Shown: positions 1-8,666, numbered from the stretch's first letter. The stretch is DNA of 56,975 nucleotides from Synergistetes bacterium ADurb.Bin155 (GCA_002070395.1 MWDE01000014.1:1-56975); one strand, 5' to 3'. The notes: generated by a model from the letters alone, not told the origin. Program-made: numbers and translations.

Positions 1-83
1 CACAAACCTCCATCGTCTTGAGAGATATCAATTCTCCCCAACAATGAAGGTTTACACAAACTAATAAGCACTACCCCCCTTTT

Positions 84-113
84 TTCAGGGGCGGAAAATA
101 ACATCCCCCAGGG
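84..113. repeat. Putative left end of a decayed insertion sequence
   Basis: The sequence TTCAGGGGCGGAAAATAACA followed by TCCCCCAGGG is, in reverse complement, close to the GGGGTGACATTTTCCCTGTCC units at 726-773. The two stand in inverted orientation around a broken transposase gene, as expected for terminal repeats. Similarity is by eye and includes small gaps. Confidence 0.4.
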
Positions 114-330
114 CAACTGCAAAAGACAATGCTCATGGACCCTCTTGATGATAGCCATCTTTTCGTACCCTTTTTCCCATGACCGGTCAATTACCGGAAT
201 CCTGGGCTTGCTCTTTATTTCCCCCCTGGATGTTGTGGCTTCCGTGGCCGTATGGGTCTTCTTCACCGCCCCTTCCTCGGCCCTCGCCAGCTCGTGGAAG
301 AACCCCTGGCGGTGCAATCTGGTCCTCACT

Positions 331-705
331 TCATAAGATCCAGGACCTCCACACCTTTTTGAAAGAGGACCTTTCTAGAAAGCATTGCCTCATCAAGGAC
401 GGATACCCTATGCGGCTGGCGCTGGCCCCCTTCCACAGGCCAACGGCACCCTCTGCCGCCAAGGCCCTTACGTGGGTGGGGATGAAGTTGGAAGGCTTGC
501 GGCCGGTATTGCCGTGGACCAGCGATGGCGCTCCCGCCTCCTCGTAGCCGGTCTTTATCCTCTGGATCTGCCGCACCGACAGCCCCAAAGCGGCTGAAGC
601 CTCCCTGTTTGTTATCACCTCGCCCGTCACCTCTTCAAGAACATGAAGTCTCCGCGCCTGCTTGATGGTCGACCTTATGTCACCCTCGTTCTTCATGGGA
701 TACAT
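331..705 (-). pseudogene. ISNCY-type transposase, N-terminal helix-turn-helix fragment (pseudogene)
   Basis: The first ~85 residues read as the DNA-binding head of an ISNCY-like transposase: a helix-turn-helix with NREASAALGLSVRQIQRIK, then the characteristic LVHGNTGRKPSN segment. A full transposase of this type would be roughly 400 residues. Here the frame stops at 124 residues, and the following ~300 bases carry only short open stretches in shifted frames. No DDE catalytic core can be read. The reading frame, the end-like repeats at 84-113 and 726-773, and the short total length point to a dead, internally deleted element. It lies directly upstream of Liv operon 1, and its right end is about 25 bases from that operon's likely promoter. 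Confidence 0.7.
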
Positions 706-725
706 TCTCTATCAAAATCTAGGGG

Positions 726-773
726 GGGGTGACATTTTCCCTGTCCCCTTGAGGGGTGACATTACCCCTGTCC
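726..773. repeat. Tandem 21-bp repeat, putative right end of the decayed IS
   Basis: Two near-identical copies, GGGGTGACATTTTCCCTGTCC at 726-746 and GGGGTGACATTACCCCTGTCC at 753-773, differ at two positions and repeat with a 27-base period. Multiple copies of such a motif are typical of the ends of ISNCY-like elements. An inverted relative lies at 84-113. Confidence 0.55.
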
Positions 774-797
774 GGCCACAATGTTTCATTAAGAGCC

Positions 798-827
798 TTG
801 ACGCTTCTCAATCGCTTCACGTAAAAT
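798..827 (+). promoter_or_regulatory. Candidate promoter of Liv operon 1
   Basis: TTGACG at 798-803 and TAAAAT at 822-827 are separated by 18 bases, a good sigma-70-type match. It lies about 75 bases before the substrate-binding protein gene. Confidence 0.5.
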
Positions 828-900
828 CAAGGGGCGGGCGAAATTTTGAACAAATAAGTCCTTGCGGTCACGGGGACATCATCAAGAAGGAGGAGTCGAA

Positions 901-2172
901 ATGGGGAAGAGCTTTTTCGGTAAGTGTCTGCTTCTTGTTCTTGCGGCGCTCCTTGTCGTGGGTACCCTGTCCGGGGTCGCCGTCGCCGAGGAGAAGGTGA
1001 TCAAGATCGGGACCCTTTTCCCTCTCACCGGTTCGGTGGCCCTTGCAGGCCAGCGGTGCCGCGCTGCCGTTGAGACCGCCGCGGAGGTCATCAACAACGC
1101 CCACCCCGAACTGAAGGTACCCTTGGCGGAAAAAGCGGGCCTTTTGGACGGCTACAAGATCGTCCTCATCCATGCTGATCACCAGGGCAAACCCGATGTG
1201 GCGAAGTCCGAAGCCGAACGCCTTTTCGACCAGGAGAAGGTTTGGACCATCATCGGGTGCTACAACAGCGCCTGCACAAAACCCGCCAGTTTCGTGGCCG
1301 AACTGAAACAGAAGGTCTTCATGTGCGGGTGCTCCAGCTCCGGCGCCCTGACGGAGCGCGACTTCAAGTACTTCTTCCGTATGGCCCCCACGGACAAGAC
1401 GGAGTCCCTCGAGTTCGTCGAGTTCATCGAATATGTCAACGAGAAGAAAAATGCCGGCGTTAAGACCGTCGGTTTGATCTACGAGAACACCGAGTTCGGC
1501 AAACACGCCGCCGAGGAAGGCCGCATGGCCGCCGAAGCCGGCGGCTTCAAGGTCGTTGCCGATGTCGCTTTCAACCCCGGGGCCACCAACCTCAACAGCG
1601 AGGTCCAGACCCTTAAGGCCGCCAACCCTGACGCAGTTTTCGGGGCTTGCCTCGGCGGGGACTACACCCTCTGGGTCCGCACCATGAAGCAGATGGATTG
1701 GCTCCCGAAGGTCGCCCTCAACTACTGCACCGGCTACCAGGACCCGATCATCACCGGCCAGCTCGGTGACGACGCCAACTACTTCATGGGCGGCACAGGT
1801 TACGCCCCCGAGTTCGCCGAACTTATGCCGGCCGTCGCGGCGGTCGAGGAGATCTACAAGGCTAAGACCGACCCCAGCGTCCCCTTTGACAGCGATTCGA
1901 TCCAGGAAGCGGTGGCCCTCTTCATCGTAGCCCAGGCTATCGAGAAATCCGGAAGCCTCGATCCCACGGTCGTGGCCGAGACACTTTACGCCAACGAGTG
2001 GGAGTCCCCCCTGTCCATGGGCGGCAAGGTCGCCTTCTCGCCCGGCGGACAGAATGTCAAGGCCATGAGCATGCTCACCCAGCTCCAGGGCGGGGAATAC
2101 AAGAGGATCTATCCTCTCGATCTCGCCGATACGGAACCGGTCATCCCCATGGTCCCCTGGAAAGATCGCTAG
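901..2172 (+). CDS. ABC transporter substrate-binding protein, branched-chain/amide amino acid family (Liv system 1)
   Basis: This is a 423-residue periplasmic ligand-binding protein of the Leu/Ile/Val-binding family. The start at 901 follows AAGGAGGAG with good spacing and begins a clear Sec signal peptide: a hydrophobic core at residues ~9-24 and an AVA cleavage site near residue 29. No lipobox cysteine is present, so the protein should be soluble. The mature part starts KVIKIGTLFPLTGSVAL, the family hallmark. It opens the operon with H, M, G and F genes behind it. Unusually, the mature domain has seven cysteines, including IIGCYNSACTK and FMCGCSSSG. Cysteines in these two loops are not usual in classical LivJ/LivK, so the ligand may not be a branched-chain amino acid. 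Confidence 0.9.
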   Translation: MGKSFFGKCLLLVLAALLVVGTLSGVAVAEEKVIKIGTLFPLTGSVALAGQRCRAAVETAAEVINNAHPELKVPLAEKAGLLDGYKIVLIHADHQGKPDVAKSEAERLFDQEKVWTIIGCYNSACTKPASFVAELKQKVFMCGCSSSGALTERDFKYFFRMAPTDKTESLEFVEFIEYVNEKKNAGVKTVGLIYENTEFGKHAAEEGRMAAEAGGFKVVADVAFNPGATNLNSEVQTLKAANPDAVFGACLGGDYTLWVRTMKQMDWLPKVALNYCTGYQDPIITGQLGDDANYFMGGTGYAPEFAELMPAVAAVEEIYKAKTDPSVPFDSDSIQEAVALFIVAQAIEKSGSLDPTVVAETLYANEWESPLSMGGKVAFSPGGQNVKAMSMLTQLQGGEYKRIYPLDLADTEPVIPMVPWKDR

Positions 2173-2250
2173 TCAACGCCCGGGACCTGGTTCGTAGCAC
2201 CTGAACCTGGAACCGTTTCACCACGACATCACCAAAAGCGGTTCTTTCAG

Positions 2251-2280
2251 AGAGGCAGCAGGGGGTTCTCTGTTGCCTCT
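2251..2280 (+). terminator. Intercistronic stem-loop between substrate-binding protein and permease genes
   Basis: AGAGGCAGCAG (2251-2261) pairs with CTGTTGCCTCT (2270-2280) around an 8-base loop, with one G-U pair. Only a short CTTGTT follows. Position and strength suggest an attenuator or 3' mRNA-stabilising hairpin that keeps the binding protein more abundant than the membrane parts. Confidence 0.5.
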
Positions 2281-2346
2281 CTTGTTACGCCGGTCCGCTT
2301 ACCTGGAGTTTCAGGCAACAACTGATGAACTGGGGGTGTACCCTTT

Positions 2347-3207
2347 ATGGCCACGTTTCTCCAAGTCGCCTTCGACGGACTGCTGAACGGGCTGCTTTAC
2401 GCACTTGTGGCGGCGGGCTTGAGCCTCATCTGGGGCGTCATGGACGTCATCAATTTCGCCCATGGCGAGTTCCTCATGGTCGCTATGTACCTCAGTTACT
2501 GGCTCGGCTTTATCTGGAAGGTCGACCCCCTGGTCTCTTCCGTAGCTGGGGGAGCCTTTGTTTTCATCCTCGGGGCCCTTACCTACAGGCTCGTCATAAG
2601 CAGGACCATAGGCAAGTCCGCCATGTCCGCCCTTCTGGCGACCTTCGGGCTTTCCATGCTCCTCAAGAACGTATGCCTCAACCGATTCTCACCCAACTTC
2701 AGGATCCTGCAGCACACGCTGCTGGGAGGAAAGACCTTCAACCTGGCGGGTATCATCATCCCGCTGCCCCAACTGGTCATCGGCCTCGTCGCCCTTGCCC
2801 TCTTGTACCTGATATACCTGCTCGTCAAGAAGACCCGCCTCGGGTGGGCTATCCAGGCAACGGCGATGGACAAGGAAGCAGCCGAATTGATGGGAATAAA
2901 CACTGAAAGGATCTACCTGCTCGTCTTCGGCCTGGGCGGGGCCTGTGTCGGGATAGCGGGAGGCCTGCTTCCATCCTACCTCGCGGTCCACCCTGAAGTG
3001 GGAGGGCTTTTCAGCCTCATCGCTTTCGTCTGCGTCGCCATGGGGGGGTTCGGCAGCATCCCAGGGGCACTCCTGGCTTCGCTTCTGATCGGCCTCGTTG
3101 AAGCCTTTGCGGGCTTTTACATCGCACCGGTCTTCAAGTATGTCGCCGTATTCGGCCTCTACCTGGTGGTAGTGATGGTCAGGCCCCGGGGACTCTTCGG
3201 ATGGTGA
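2347..3207 (+). CDS. livH: Branched-chain amino acid ABC transporter permease, LivH family (system 1)
   Basis: This 286-residue inner-membrane permease forms the translocation pore with the LivM-type protein. The N-terminus (FDGLLNGLLYALVAAGLSLI) and the later GVMDVINFAHGEFLMV segment are LivH hallmarks, and hydrophobic helices run through the whole protein. The C-terminal part carries AMGGFGSIPGALLASLLIG, the conserved loop thought to face the ATPases. Length is normal for the family. The stop overlaps the start of the livM-type gene. Confidence 0.92.
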   Translation: MATFLQVAFDGLLNGLLYALVAAGLSLIWGVMDVINFAHGEFLMVAMYLSYWLGFIWKVDPLVSSVAGGAFVFILGALTYRLVISRTIGKSAMSALLATFGLSMLLKNVCLNRFSPNFRILQHTLLGGKTFNLAGIIIPLPQLVIGLVALALLYLIYLLVKKTRLGWAIQATAMDKEAAELMGINTERIYLLVFGLGGACVGIAGGLLPSYLAVHPEVGGLFSLIAFVCVAMGGFGSIPGALLASLLIGLVEAFAGFYIAPVFKYVAVFGLYLVVVMVRPRGLFGW

Positions 3208-4214
3208 CGGCCATGACCCTTACAGGGAAAAGGACGAAAAGGGACCTGTTCTGGCTGGGGCTCCTGGCCCTTTTCGCAGTGATCCCGCTGACGCCCTGGT
3301 TCACTCGCAGCACCTTCGCACAGCACGTGATGATCCAGGTGCTCCTCTACGCGAGCATGGCCCAGGCGTGGAATATCCTGGGCGGCTATTGCGGCCAGGT
3401 CTCCTTCGGGCATTCCGTGTTCTTCGGCATAGGCGCCTACGGTACCGCCATGGCCGTCGTAAAATTCGGCCTCATCCCTTGGCCGGGCATCCTGGCGGGG
3501 GCGGTGATAGCGGCCGTCGTGGCCGTGGCGATAAGCTACCCCTGTTTCAAACTCAAGGGGCATTATTTCGCCATAGCCACTTTCGCGATAGTGGAGATCT
3601 TCAACCGCCTGTTCATGGTCTGGTACTGGGTCGGGGGAGCCCTGGGGCTTGATTACGGGTTCACCCAGCCGGGATGGAAGAATTTCGTCTGGTACCAGAC
3701 CAAGGATTGCTGCTTCTACGGTGTTCTCCTTCTTTTCATCCTTGTTTTCGGCATCGTTCGCTGGATAGAAAAGCACCGCTTCGGTTTCTATCTTAGGGCC
3801 GTTAGGGAGGGGCAGGACACGGCGGAATCGCTCGGCGTCGACAGCACCAGGGTGAAGTTATCGGCCATGGCCCTTTCAGCCTTCCTGGCCGCCCTTTGCG
3901 GGGCCTTCTTCGCCCAGTACAACTACCGTGTGGACCCGCCCATGGTCATGTCCCTCGATATGTCCATGAAGTTCGTGCTCATTACGATCCTGGGCGGCCT
4001 GGGCACCTTTTACGGACCCCTCCTGGGGGCCGCTCTCCTTATCCCCCTGCAGGAGTACACCCGCGCCTACCTCGGCGGGATCGGAGGAGGCGTGGACCTG
4101 ATCATTTTCGGCCTCCTCATCATCATCGTGGTCGTCTACCAGCCCAAGGGCATCATGGGCATCCTTGACCGGGTTTACGTGAGGTTCAAACGGTCAAGGG
4201 AAGGAGGGAAGTAG
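3201..4214 (+). CDS. livM: Branched-chain amino acid ABC transporter permease, LivM family (system 1)
   Basis: This 337-residue polytopic membrane protein is the second pore subunit. Diagnostic segments are QAWNILGGYCGQVSFGHSVF near the N-terminus and ITILGGLGTFYGPLLGAAL near the C-terminus. The ATG at 3201 overlaps the preceding stop by seven bases, and an internal ATG at 3213 is an equally possible start. Translational coupling with livH is likely. Confidence 0.9.
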   Translation: MVTAMTLTGKRTKRDLFWLGLLALFAVIPLTPWFTRSTFAQHVMIQVLLYASMAQAWNILGGYCGQVSFGHSVFFGIGAYGTAMAVVKFGLIPWPGILAGAVIAAVVAVAISYPCFKLKGHYFAIATFAIVEIFNRLFMVWYWVGGALGLDYGFTQPGWKNFVWYQTKDCCFYGVLLLFILVFGIVRWIEKHRFGFYLRAVREGQDTAESLGVDSTRVKLSAMALSAFLAALCGAFFAQYNYRVDPPMVMSLDMSMKFVLITILGGLGTFYGPLLGAALLIPLQEYTRAYLGGIGGGVDLIIFGLLIIIVVVYQPKGIMGILDRVYVRFKRSREGGK

Positions 4215-4215
4215 C

Positions 4216-4974
4216 ATGGCCCTTCTTGAAGTGCGCAACCTTACGATGAAGTTCGGCTCTCTGGTAGCTTGCAACGATGTCTCCTTCGACGTTGAGAAGG
4301 GGTCCGTCGTTGGACTGATCGGGCCCAACGGCGCGGGGAAGACGACCCTTTTCAACTGTGTGTCTGGTTTTTACAAGCCCACGTCGGGCAGGATGTTCTT
4401 CGACGGCCGTGAGGTCACGAACCTGCCGGCCCACGAGGTGGCCCGCCGCGGCGCCGTAAGGACCTTCCAGGTGGTCCGCCCCTTGAAAGAAATGACCGTC
4501 ATGGACAATATCCTCGTGGGGGCTTTCCTGCGGGGAGCCGATGCCGATACGGCCCGGGAGGTCGCCGAGGAATGCCTCTGCCTCTGCCGGCTGGAGGGAA
4601 TGGCCGATAACCTGGCCGGGGGACTCCCCACCGGTTACAAGAAGAGGCTCGAAATGGCCCGGGCCCTAGCCACCAAACCAAGCCTGCTCATGCTCGATGA
4701 GGCGATGGCCGGGTTGACGACGACGGAGATCAGGGATTCGATCGAAATAATAAGGGGCCTGAAAAAAGGAGGCATTACCCTTCTCGTGGTCGAGCATATT
4801 ATGGAAGCGGTCATGTCCATCGCTGACAAGGTGGTCGTCCTGGACAGCGGGGTGAAGATCGCGGAAGGCACCCCACAACAGATAGTAGAGGACGAGAAGG
4901 TCATAACGGCCTACCTTGGTGCCAAGTTCACCGAAAGGATGAAGCGAACGGGAGGGGTGACGAGGAATGACTGA
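4216..4974 (+). CDS. livG: Branched-chain amino acid ABC transporter ATP-binding protein, LivG family (system 1)
   Basis: A 252-residue ABC ATPase. Walker A GPNGAGKTT is at residues 36-44, the LivG-type signature LPTGYKKRLEMARAL replaces the classical LSGGQ, Walker B is LLMLDEAMAGL, and the switch histidine lies in VEHIM. The LivG insertion (MTVMDNILVGAF region) is present. It starts one base after the livM stop and overlaps livF by eight bases, consistent with a stoichiometric G-F pair. Confidence 0.93.
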   Translation: MALLEVRNLTMKFGSLVACNDVSFDVEKGSVVGLIGPNGAGKTTLFNCVSGFYKPTSGRMFFDGREVTNLPAHEVARRGAVRTFQVVRPLKEMTVMDNILVGAFLRGADADTAREVAEECLCLCRLEGMADNLAGGLPTGYKKRLEMARALATKPSLLMLDEAMAGLTTTEIRDSIEIIRGLKKGGITLLVVEHIMEAVMSIADKVVVLDSGVKIAEGTPQQIVEDEKVITAYLGAKFTERMKRTGGVTRND

Positions 4975-5683
4975 CCCTATCCTGAGAGTCCAGGGCTTTC
5001 ATTCCGGGTACGACGGCGTCCCCGTCATACACGGGATAGACCTCGAGGTGGCCGAGGGCGAACTGGTGGCCATCGTCGGTGCCAACGGCGCTGGCAAGAC
5101 CACCACCATGAGGACCATCGCCGGGCTGATGCACCCCTTCAAGGGGTGCGTGCTCTTCGAAGGTGAGGATATCTCCCGGAAAAAAGCCCATGAGACGAAC
5201 CGCATGGGTATAAGTTACGTCCCGGAAGGAAGGCGGCTTTTTCCGAAACTGACCATCGAGGAGAACCTGGAGCTCGGCGCTTTCACCAAGACCGACCGGG
5301 AGGAGATCGAGCGAAACCTTGAGCAGGTCTTCGATCTTTTCCCAAAACTGTTCGATCGTCGAAGCCAGATCGCCGAAACCCTGAGCGGCGGCGAGCAACA
5401 GATGGTGGCCATTGCCAGGGGGCTCATGTCCAACCCCCGCCTGCTGCTTCTGGATGAACTATCCCTGGGGCTCATGCCCTCCCTCGTGGAAAAGGTAATG
5501 GAGGCGGTAGTTTCCATCAACCGGTCGGGGGTGACCATCCTGCTAGTTGAACAGATGGTGCAGGAGGCCCTGGAGATCGCCGACAGGGGATACGTCCTCC
5601 AGACCGGGAGGATCGTCCAGCAGGGGACCGCCAGGGAGCTTCTGGACTCTCCAGAAGTCCGCAAGGCTTACATGGGAATGTGA
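4967..5683 (+). CDS. livF: Branched-chain amino acid ABC transporter ATP-binding protein, LivF family (system 1)
   Basis: A 238-residue ABC ATPase, the last gene of the operon. Walker A GANGAGKTT is at residues 38-46, the signature is LSGGEQQMVAIARGL, and Walker B is LLLLDELSLGLMP, with the LivF-specific YVPEGRRLFPKLT segment. It pairs with the LivG-type ATPase. A strong hairpin follows 40 bases after the stop. Confidence 0.93.
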   Translation: MTDPILRVQGFHSGYDGVPVIHGIDLEVAEGELVAIVGANGAGKTTTMRTIAGLMHPFKGCVLFEGEDISRKKAHETNRMGISYVPEGRRLFPKLTIEENLELGAFTKTDREEIERNLEQVFDLFPKLFDRRSQIAETLSGGEQQMVAIARGLMSNPRLLLLDELSLGLMPSLVEKVMEAVVSINRSGVTILLVEQMVQEALEIADRGYVLQTGRIVQQGTARELLDSPEVRKAYMGM

Positions 5684-5722
5684 CTCCGCGACCCTGAACG
5701 GTCCCGTGCACCGGGTTAGCAT

Positions 5723-5762
5723 GGCCCTCGACGGTCGGCGCGATCCAAGACCGTCGAGGGCC
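5723..5762 (+). terminator. Hairpin terminator after Liv operon 1
   Basis: GGCCCTCGACGGTC (5723-5736) and GACCGTCGAGGGCC (5749-5762) form a perfect 14-bp stem with a 12-base loop. The following TTATGCC is a poor U-tract, so termination may need a factor. Confidence 0.6.
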
Positions 5763-5783
5763 TTATGCCGGAGGTGATATGAA

Positions 5784-6368
5784 ATGAAAGGCAACGCGCA
5801 GATCTACATTGAACTGGAAGGCATCAAGCCGAAGATATGGAGAAGGTTCGTAGTCCCCTCCTCCATCACCCTCGACCGGTTGAGCGACGTGATCCAGATC
5901 GTCATGGGCTGGTCGGGAGAACACATGCATCTTTTTTCGATAAAGGGAAGGCAATATATGGACCTGCCCGAAGACGAACCCGAGGCTCACGAGGAAGGTC
6001 TCTTCAGGCTTGGGTCGTTGGTCTCCCCGAAGGACGGCGCCTTCACCTACACCTACGACCTGGGGGACAACTGGACACACCTGGTGAAGGTGGAAAAGAT
6101 GGGCCTGGAAGAGGACGAGGAATGGGGGAACCTTTTCTGCGTCGACGGGAAGGGGACATGCCCCCCTGATGACCTGGGCGGTGTTCCCGGTTTCCTTGAA
6201 TTCCGCCAGGCCATGACCGACAGGAAAGGTTCCCAGTATGAAGCCTTCCGTGACTGGTACGGGGAGGAGTTCGACCCTGACGCCTTCGACCAGCTCGAGG
6301 CCAACATTACACTGCTCTTCTTTATCCGTTGGTCCAGGGAACGCTTGCTTCCCTGGGAGGAGGATTGA
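5784..6368 (+). CDS. Plasmid pRiA4b ORF-3-like family protein
   Basis: A 194-residue cytoplasmic protein of the pRiA4b ORF-3-like (IS1096 TnpR-like) family. The hallmarks are IYIELEGIKPKIWRRFVVP at residues ~7-25, a VIQIVMGWSGEHMHLF segment, FTYTYDLGDNWTH near residue 90, and the CPPDDLGGVPGFLEF block around residues 120-140. A near-perfect Shine-Dalgarno (GGAGGTGAT) precedes the ATG. The biochemical role of the family is not established. No transposase lies beside it, so it is a stand-alone chromosomal copy. Confidence 0.85.
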   Translation: MKGNAQIYIELEGIKPKIWRRFVVPSSITLDRLSDVIQIVMGWSGEHMHLFSIKGRQYMDLPEDEPEAHEEGLFRLGSLVSPKDGAFTYTYDLGDNWTHLVKVEKMGLEEDEEWGNLFCVDGKGTCPPDDLGGVPGFLEFRQAMTDRKGSQYEAFRDWYGEEFDPDAFDQLEANITLLFFIRWSRERLLPWEED

Positions 6369-6372
6369 CCCC

Positions 6373-6948
6373 CTAGGAGAATTCGAGGTCCCATCGCTCC
6401 TCGGTGATATCTCTTCCCCAAAGGAAATGGGTCTTAGTCTCGGTCAGCCTGAAACCGAAGGCCTGGTAAAGATGCCTTGCGGCATGCAGTTCACTGACCG
6501 TCCACAGGAAAACCCTTCCATGACCCCTGTCCCGGGAGTATTCAAGGGCCGTGTCCATAAGGGCCCGGCCAAGGCCAAGACCTCTGAAGGCCGGCTCCAG
6601 GAGGAACCACCTCAACTGTCCCACGGCGGCCGAAGTCTCGACGATAGCGATGGAACCGACCACATTGCCCCCGCAATCGGCGACCCACACCTCCCCCTTC
6701 CCACCCAGGTCGTGGAGGAACTGGGCCATCCCCGCCAGGAGATAGTATTCAAAGGTTTCATCGAAACCGTACTCTTTCTCGTAGAGGACACAGTGCCTCC
6801 AGGATACCAGGCCCAGCTCCCCCGCCCTGTAGGGCCGCAGAAAGACCTTCCCCGCGTCGGCCCTTCCCCGGATGCCGTCGAGGCATTCAATTATCTGCCT
6901 TCGCCTCTCGGGCGAAAGGCTTTCCAGTATTATTTCACCATTTTTCAT
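6373..6948 (-). CDS. GNAT family N-acetyltransferase
   Basis: This 191-residue protein carries a GNAT fold in its C-terminal 150 residues. EVWVADCGGNVVGSIAIV forms beta-2/3, LRWFLLEPAFRGLGLGRAL is the acetyl-CoA binding motif A (R-G-L-G-L-G), and LYQAFGFRLTETK is motif B. The arrangement resembles the acetyltransferase half of MarR-GNAT proteins; the N-terminal ~45 residues (ERRRQIIECLDGIRGR) are not a recognisable DNA-binding domain. The ATG at 6948 has a purine-rich ribosome site; a GTG at 6978 is a longer alternative. It is convergent with the preceding gene, five bases apart. The substrate is unknown. Confidence 0.8.
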   Translation of the reverse strand: MKNGEIILESLSPERRRQIIECLDGIRGRADAGKVFLRPYRAGELGLVSWRHCVLYEKEYGFDETFEYYLLAGMAQFLHDLGGKGEVWVADCGGNVVGSIAIVETSAAVGQLRWFLLEPAFRGLGLGRALMDTALEYSRDRGHGRVFLWTVSELHAARHLYQAFGFRLTETKTHFLWGRDITEERWDLEFS

Positions 6949-7139
6949 CAGTCCGCCCCTTTCGGATACTTCGCCCACCCACCAGGCCAGTTTTCGTCTT
7001 TAGGTTATATCAGAACCTCTTCCCCTTCCACTCCGGGGAGTATTTCTGATTTACGCCGACTTGCCTTCCATGTTATCCTGATTTTATAACGGCCGTGACC
7101 ACCAGGACCCACAATCTGCCGAAGGACAGGGGTATCTTC

Positions 7140-7790
7140 ATGAAGGATTTTTACAAGCGTTTTGTCAGTCTCATCTTCGGCTTGTTCCTCTATTCGCTTG
7201 GGATAGCCATAACGATGAAAGCCAACCTGGGCTACGCCCCATGGGACGTTTTCCACAAGGGCATCTCGAACATGACGGGGATAACTATAGGCAACGCCAG
7301 CATCCTCATTGGGCTCATCATATGCGTGATGGTGGCGCTGGCGGGTGAAAAACTCGGGTTGGGAACGATACTCAACATGATCCTCATCGGTTTTTTTCTC
7401 GACCTGATCCTCGCCGTGGACAAAATCCCCTTGATGAAAGGTTTCCTTCCCGGGGTGGCCATGATGACCTTCGGGCTTTTCGTCCTGTCCATCGCCACCT
7501 ACTTTTACCTGGGCTCCGGTTTTGGGGCGGGGCCGCGGGATGGCCTCATGGTGGTCCTGGAAAGGAGGACGGGACTGCCCGTTGGCCTCTGCAGGGCTAT
7601 CCTGGAGTCCATGGCTGTGTTCCTGGGTTGGTTGATGGGTGGTCCCGTGGGCCTGGGGACGGCCTTCGCGGCTTTCGGGATAGGTTTCTGCATCCAGATA
7701 ACCTTCACCCTTTTCAGGTTCCGCGCCACCGAGGTCAGGCACGAAACGATCAGGGAAACGCTGAGGGATTTCAGGCTCAGCCATCGATAA
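7140..7790 (+). CDS. YczE/YitT-family membrane protein
   Basis: A 216-residue integral membrane protein with about six hydrophobic segments. FGLFLYSLGIAITMKANLGY at the N-terminus and GSGFGAGPRDGLM near residue 125 identify the YczE/YyaS/YitT group. The transported substrate of this family is generally unknown. The ATG at 7140 follows AGGGG. It is followed by a short spacer holding an IS-end-like sequence. Confidence 0.8.
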   Translation: MKDFYKRFVSLIFGLFLYSLGIAITMKANLGYAPWDVFHKGISNMTGITIGNASILIGLIICVMVALAGEKLGLGTILNMILIGFFLDLILAVDKIPLMKGFLPGVAMMTFGLFVLSIATYFYLGSGFGAGPRDGLMVVLERRTGLPVGLCRAILESMAVFLGWLMGGPVGLGTAFAAFGIGFCIQITFTLFRFRATEVRHETIRETLRDFRLSHR

Positions 7791-7809
7791 AGGGAAAACC
7801 CATGCCCTG

Positions 7810-7836
7810 TTCAGGGGCGGAAAGTTCACCCCCGGG
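7810..7836. repeat. Solitary IS-end-like sequence
   Basis: TTCAGGGGCGGAAAGTTCAC followed by CCCCGGG matches the first 14 bases of the element end at 84-113 exactly and resembles its CCCCC tail. No transposase is adjacent. It may be a footprint of the same IS family, or chance in GC-rich DNA. Confidence 0.3.
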
Positions 7837-7885
7837 AGGGCATTCTCCCGGAGGAATCGGAGCATGGAGTTGGGGCGGTAAAGGC

Positions 7886-8635
7886 ATGCCGATCAGGATT
7901 GTTTTCCATGGCGAATTGACCGGCCTACTGAATAACCGGGGCCTTTCACCCGAAGCGACACGCGATCTCTCCCGGGCGGCCCCTGTCAAGGACCTCATCG
8001 AATCCCAGGGAGTACCCCATACCGAGGTGGGCCGCATAACTTCGGAGGACCTGGAAAGGTCGTTCTCGCACGTCCCGGCCTGGGGGGAGATAGTGGAAGT
8101 CCACCCCCATAGACCACCCGTTGACGTGTCCATCCCCTCGATCCTGTTCCCGGAACCCTTCGAAGAGGTCGGCTTCGTGGCCGACGCTAATGTGGCCCGC
8201 CTCGGCGGCCTTCTCAGGCTGGCGGGGTTCGACTGTCTCCTGGACCCTCGTTGGGACGACGCCCGGATCGCTGAAAAAGCCGGCGGTTACAAAAGGATCC
8301 TTCTCACCAGGGACAAGGAACTGCTTAAGCGCAACAGGGTCATTAGGGGCCGCCTGGTCCGATCGGAGCGTCCCTGGGACCAGCTGGCCGAGGTGATCCA
8401 CTTCTTCGGGCTCAGCGACCGGATCGACCTCTTCAGCCGTTGCCCCAAGTGTAACGTCCTCCTGGAAGGGACCGAAAAGAGCGCCGTCATCGATCAACTG
8501 GAGCCCCTGACCCGGATGATGTACGACCGTTTTACCCGGTGCCCCGGCTGCGGACAGATCTACTGGTCAGGCTCCCACCACGGCCGTATCCGCGAAAAAC
8601 TGGCGGCGGCGCTGGAGCAGGCTTCAAAGGACTGA
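7886..8635 (+). CDS. Mut7-C RNAse domain protein with ubiquitin-like N-terminus
   Basis: A 249-residue protein. The N-terminal ~90 residues match the ubiquitin-like domain that precedes Mut7-C in bacteria (MPIRIVFHGEL, GVPHTEVG). The C-terminal part is the Mut7-C PIN-like nuclease: GFVADANVARLGGLLRLAGF supplies the acidic residue, then ILLTRDKELL. A zinc ribbon with RCPKCNVLL and RCPGCGQIYW ends the protein. It is predicted to act on RNA, but the target is unknown. The start at 7886 was chosen because the conserved fold begins there; upstream codons in frame have no family sequence. A run of 14 C follows the stop. Confidence 0.82.
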   Translation: MPIRIVFHGELTGLLNNRGLSPEATRDLSRAAPVKDLIESQGVPHTEVGRITSEDLERSFSHVPAWGEIVEVHPHRPPVDVSIPSILFPEPFEEVGFVADANVARLGGLLRLAGFDCLLDPRWDDARIAEKAGGYKRILLTRDKELLKRNRVIRGRLVRSERPWDQLAEVIHFFGLSDRIDLFSRCPKCNVLLEGTEKSAVIDQLEPLTRMMYDRFTRCPGCGQIYWSGSHHGRIREKLAAALEQASKD

Positions 8636-8666
8636 CCCCCCCCCCCCCCGAAACAGCGGCGAGTCC

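Noticed and set aside
145..336. Plus-strand open frames across the IS remnant
   Set aside because: They are antisense to the transposase fragment and have no family sequence or ribosome site.
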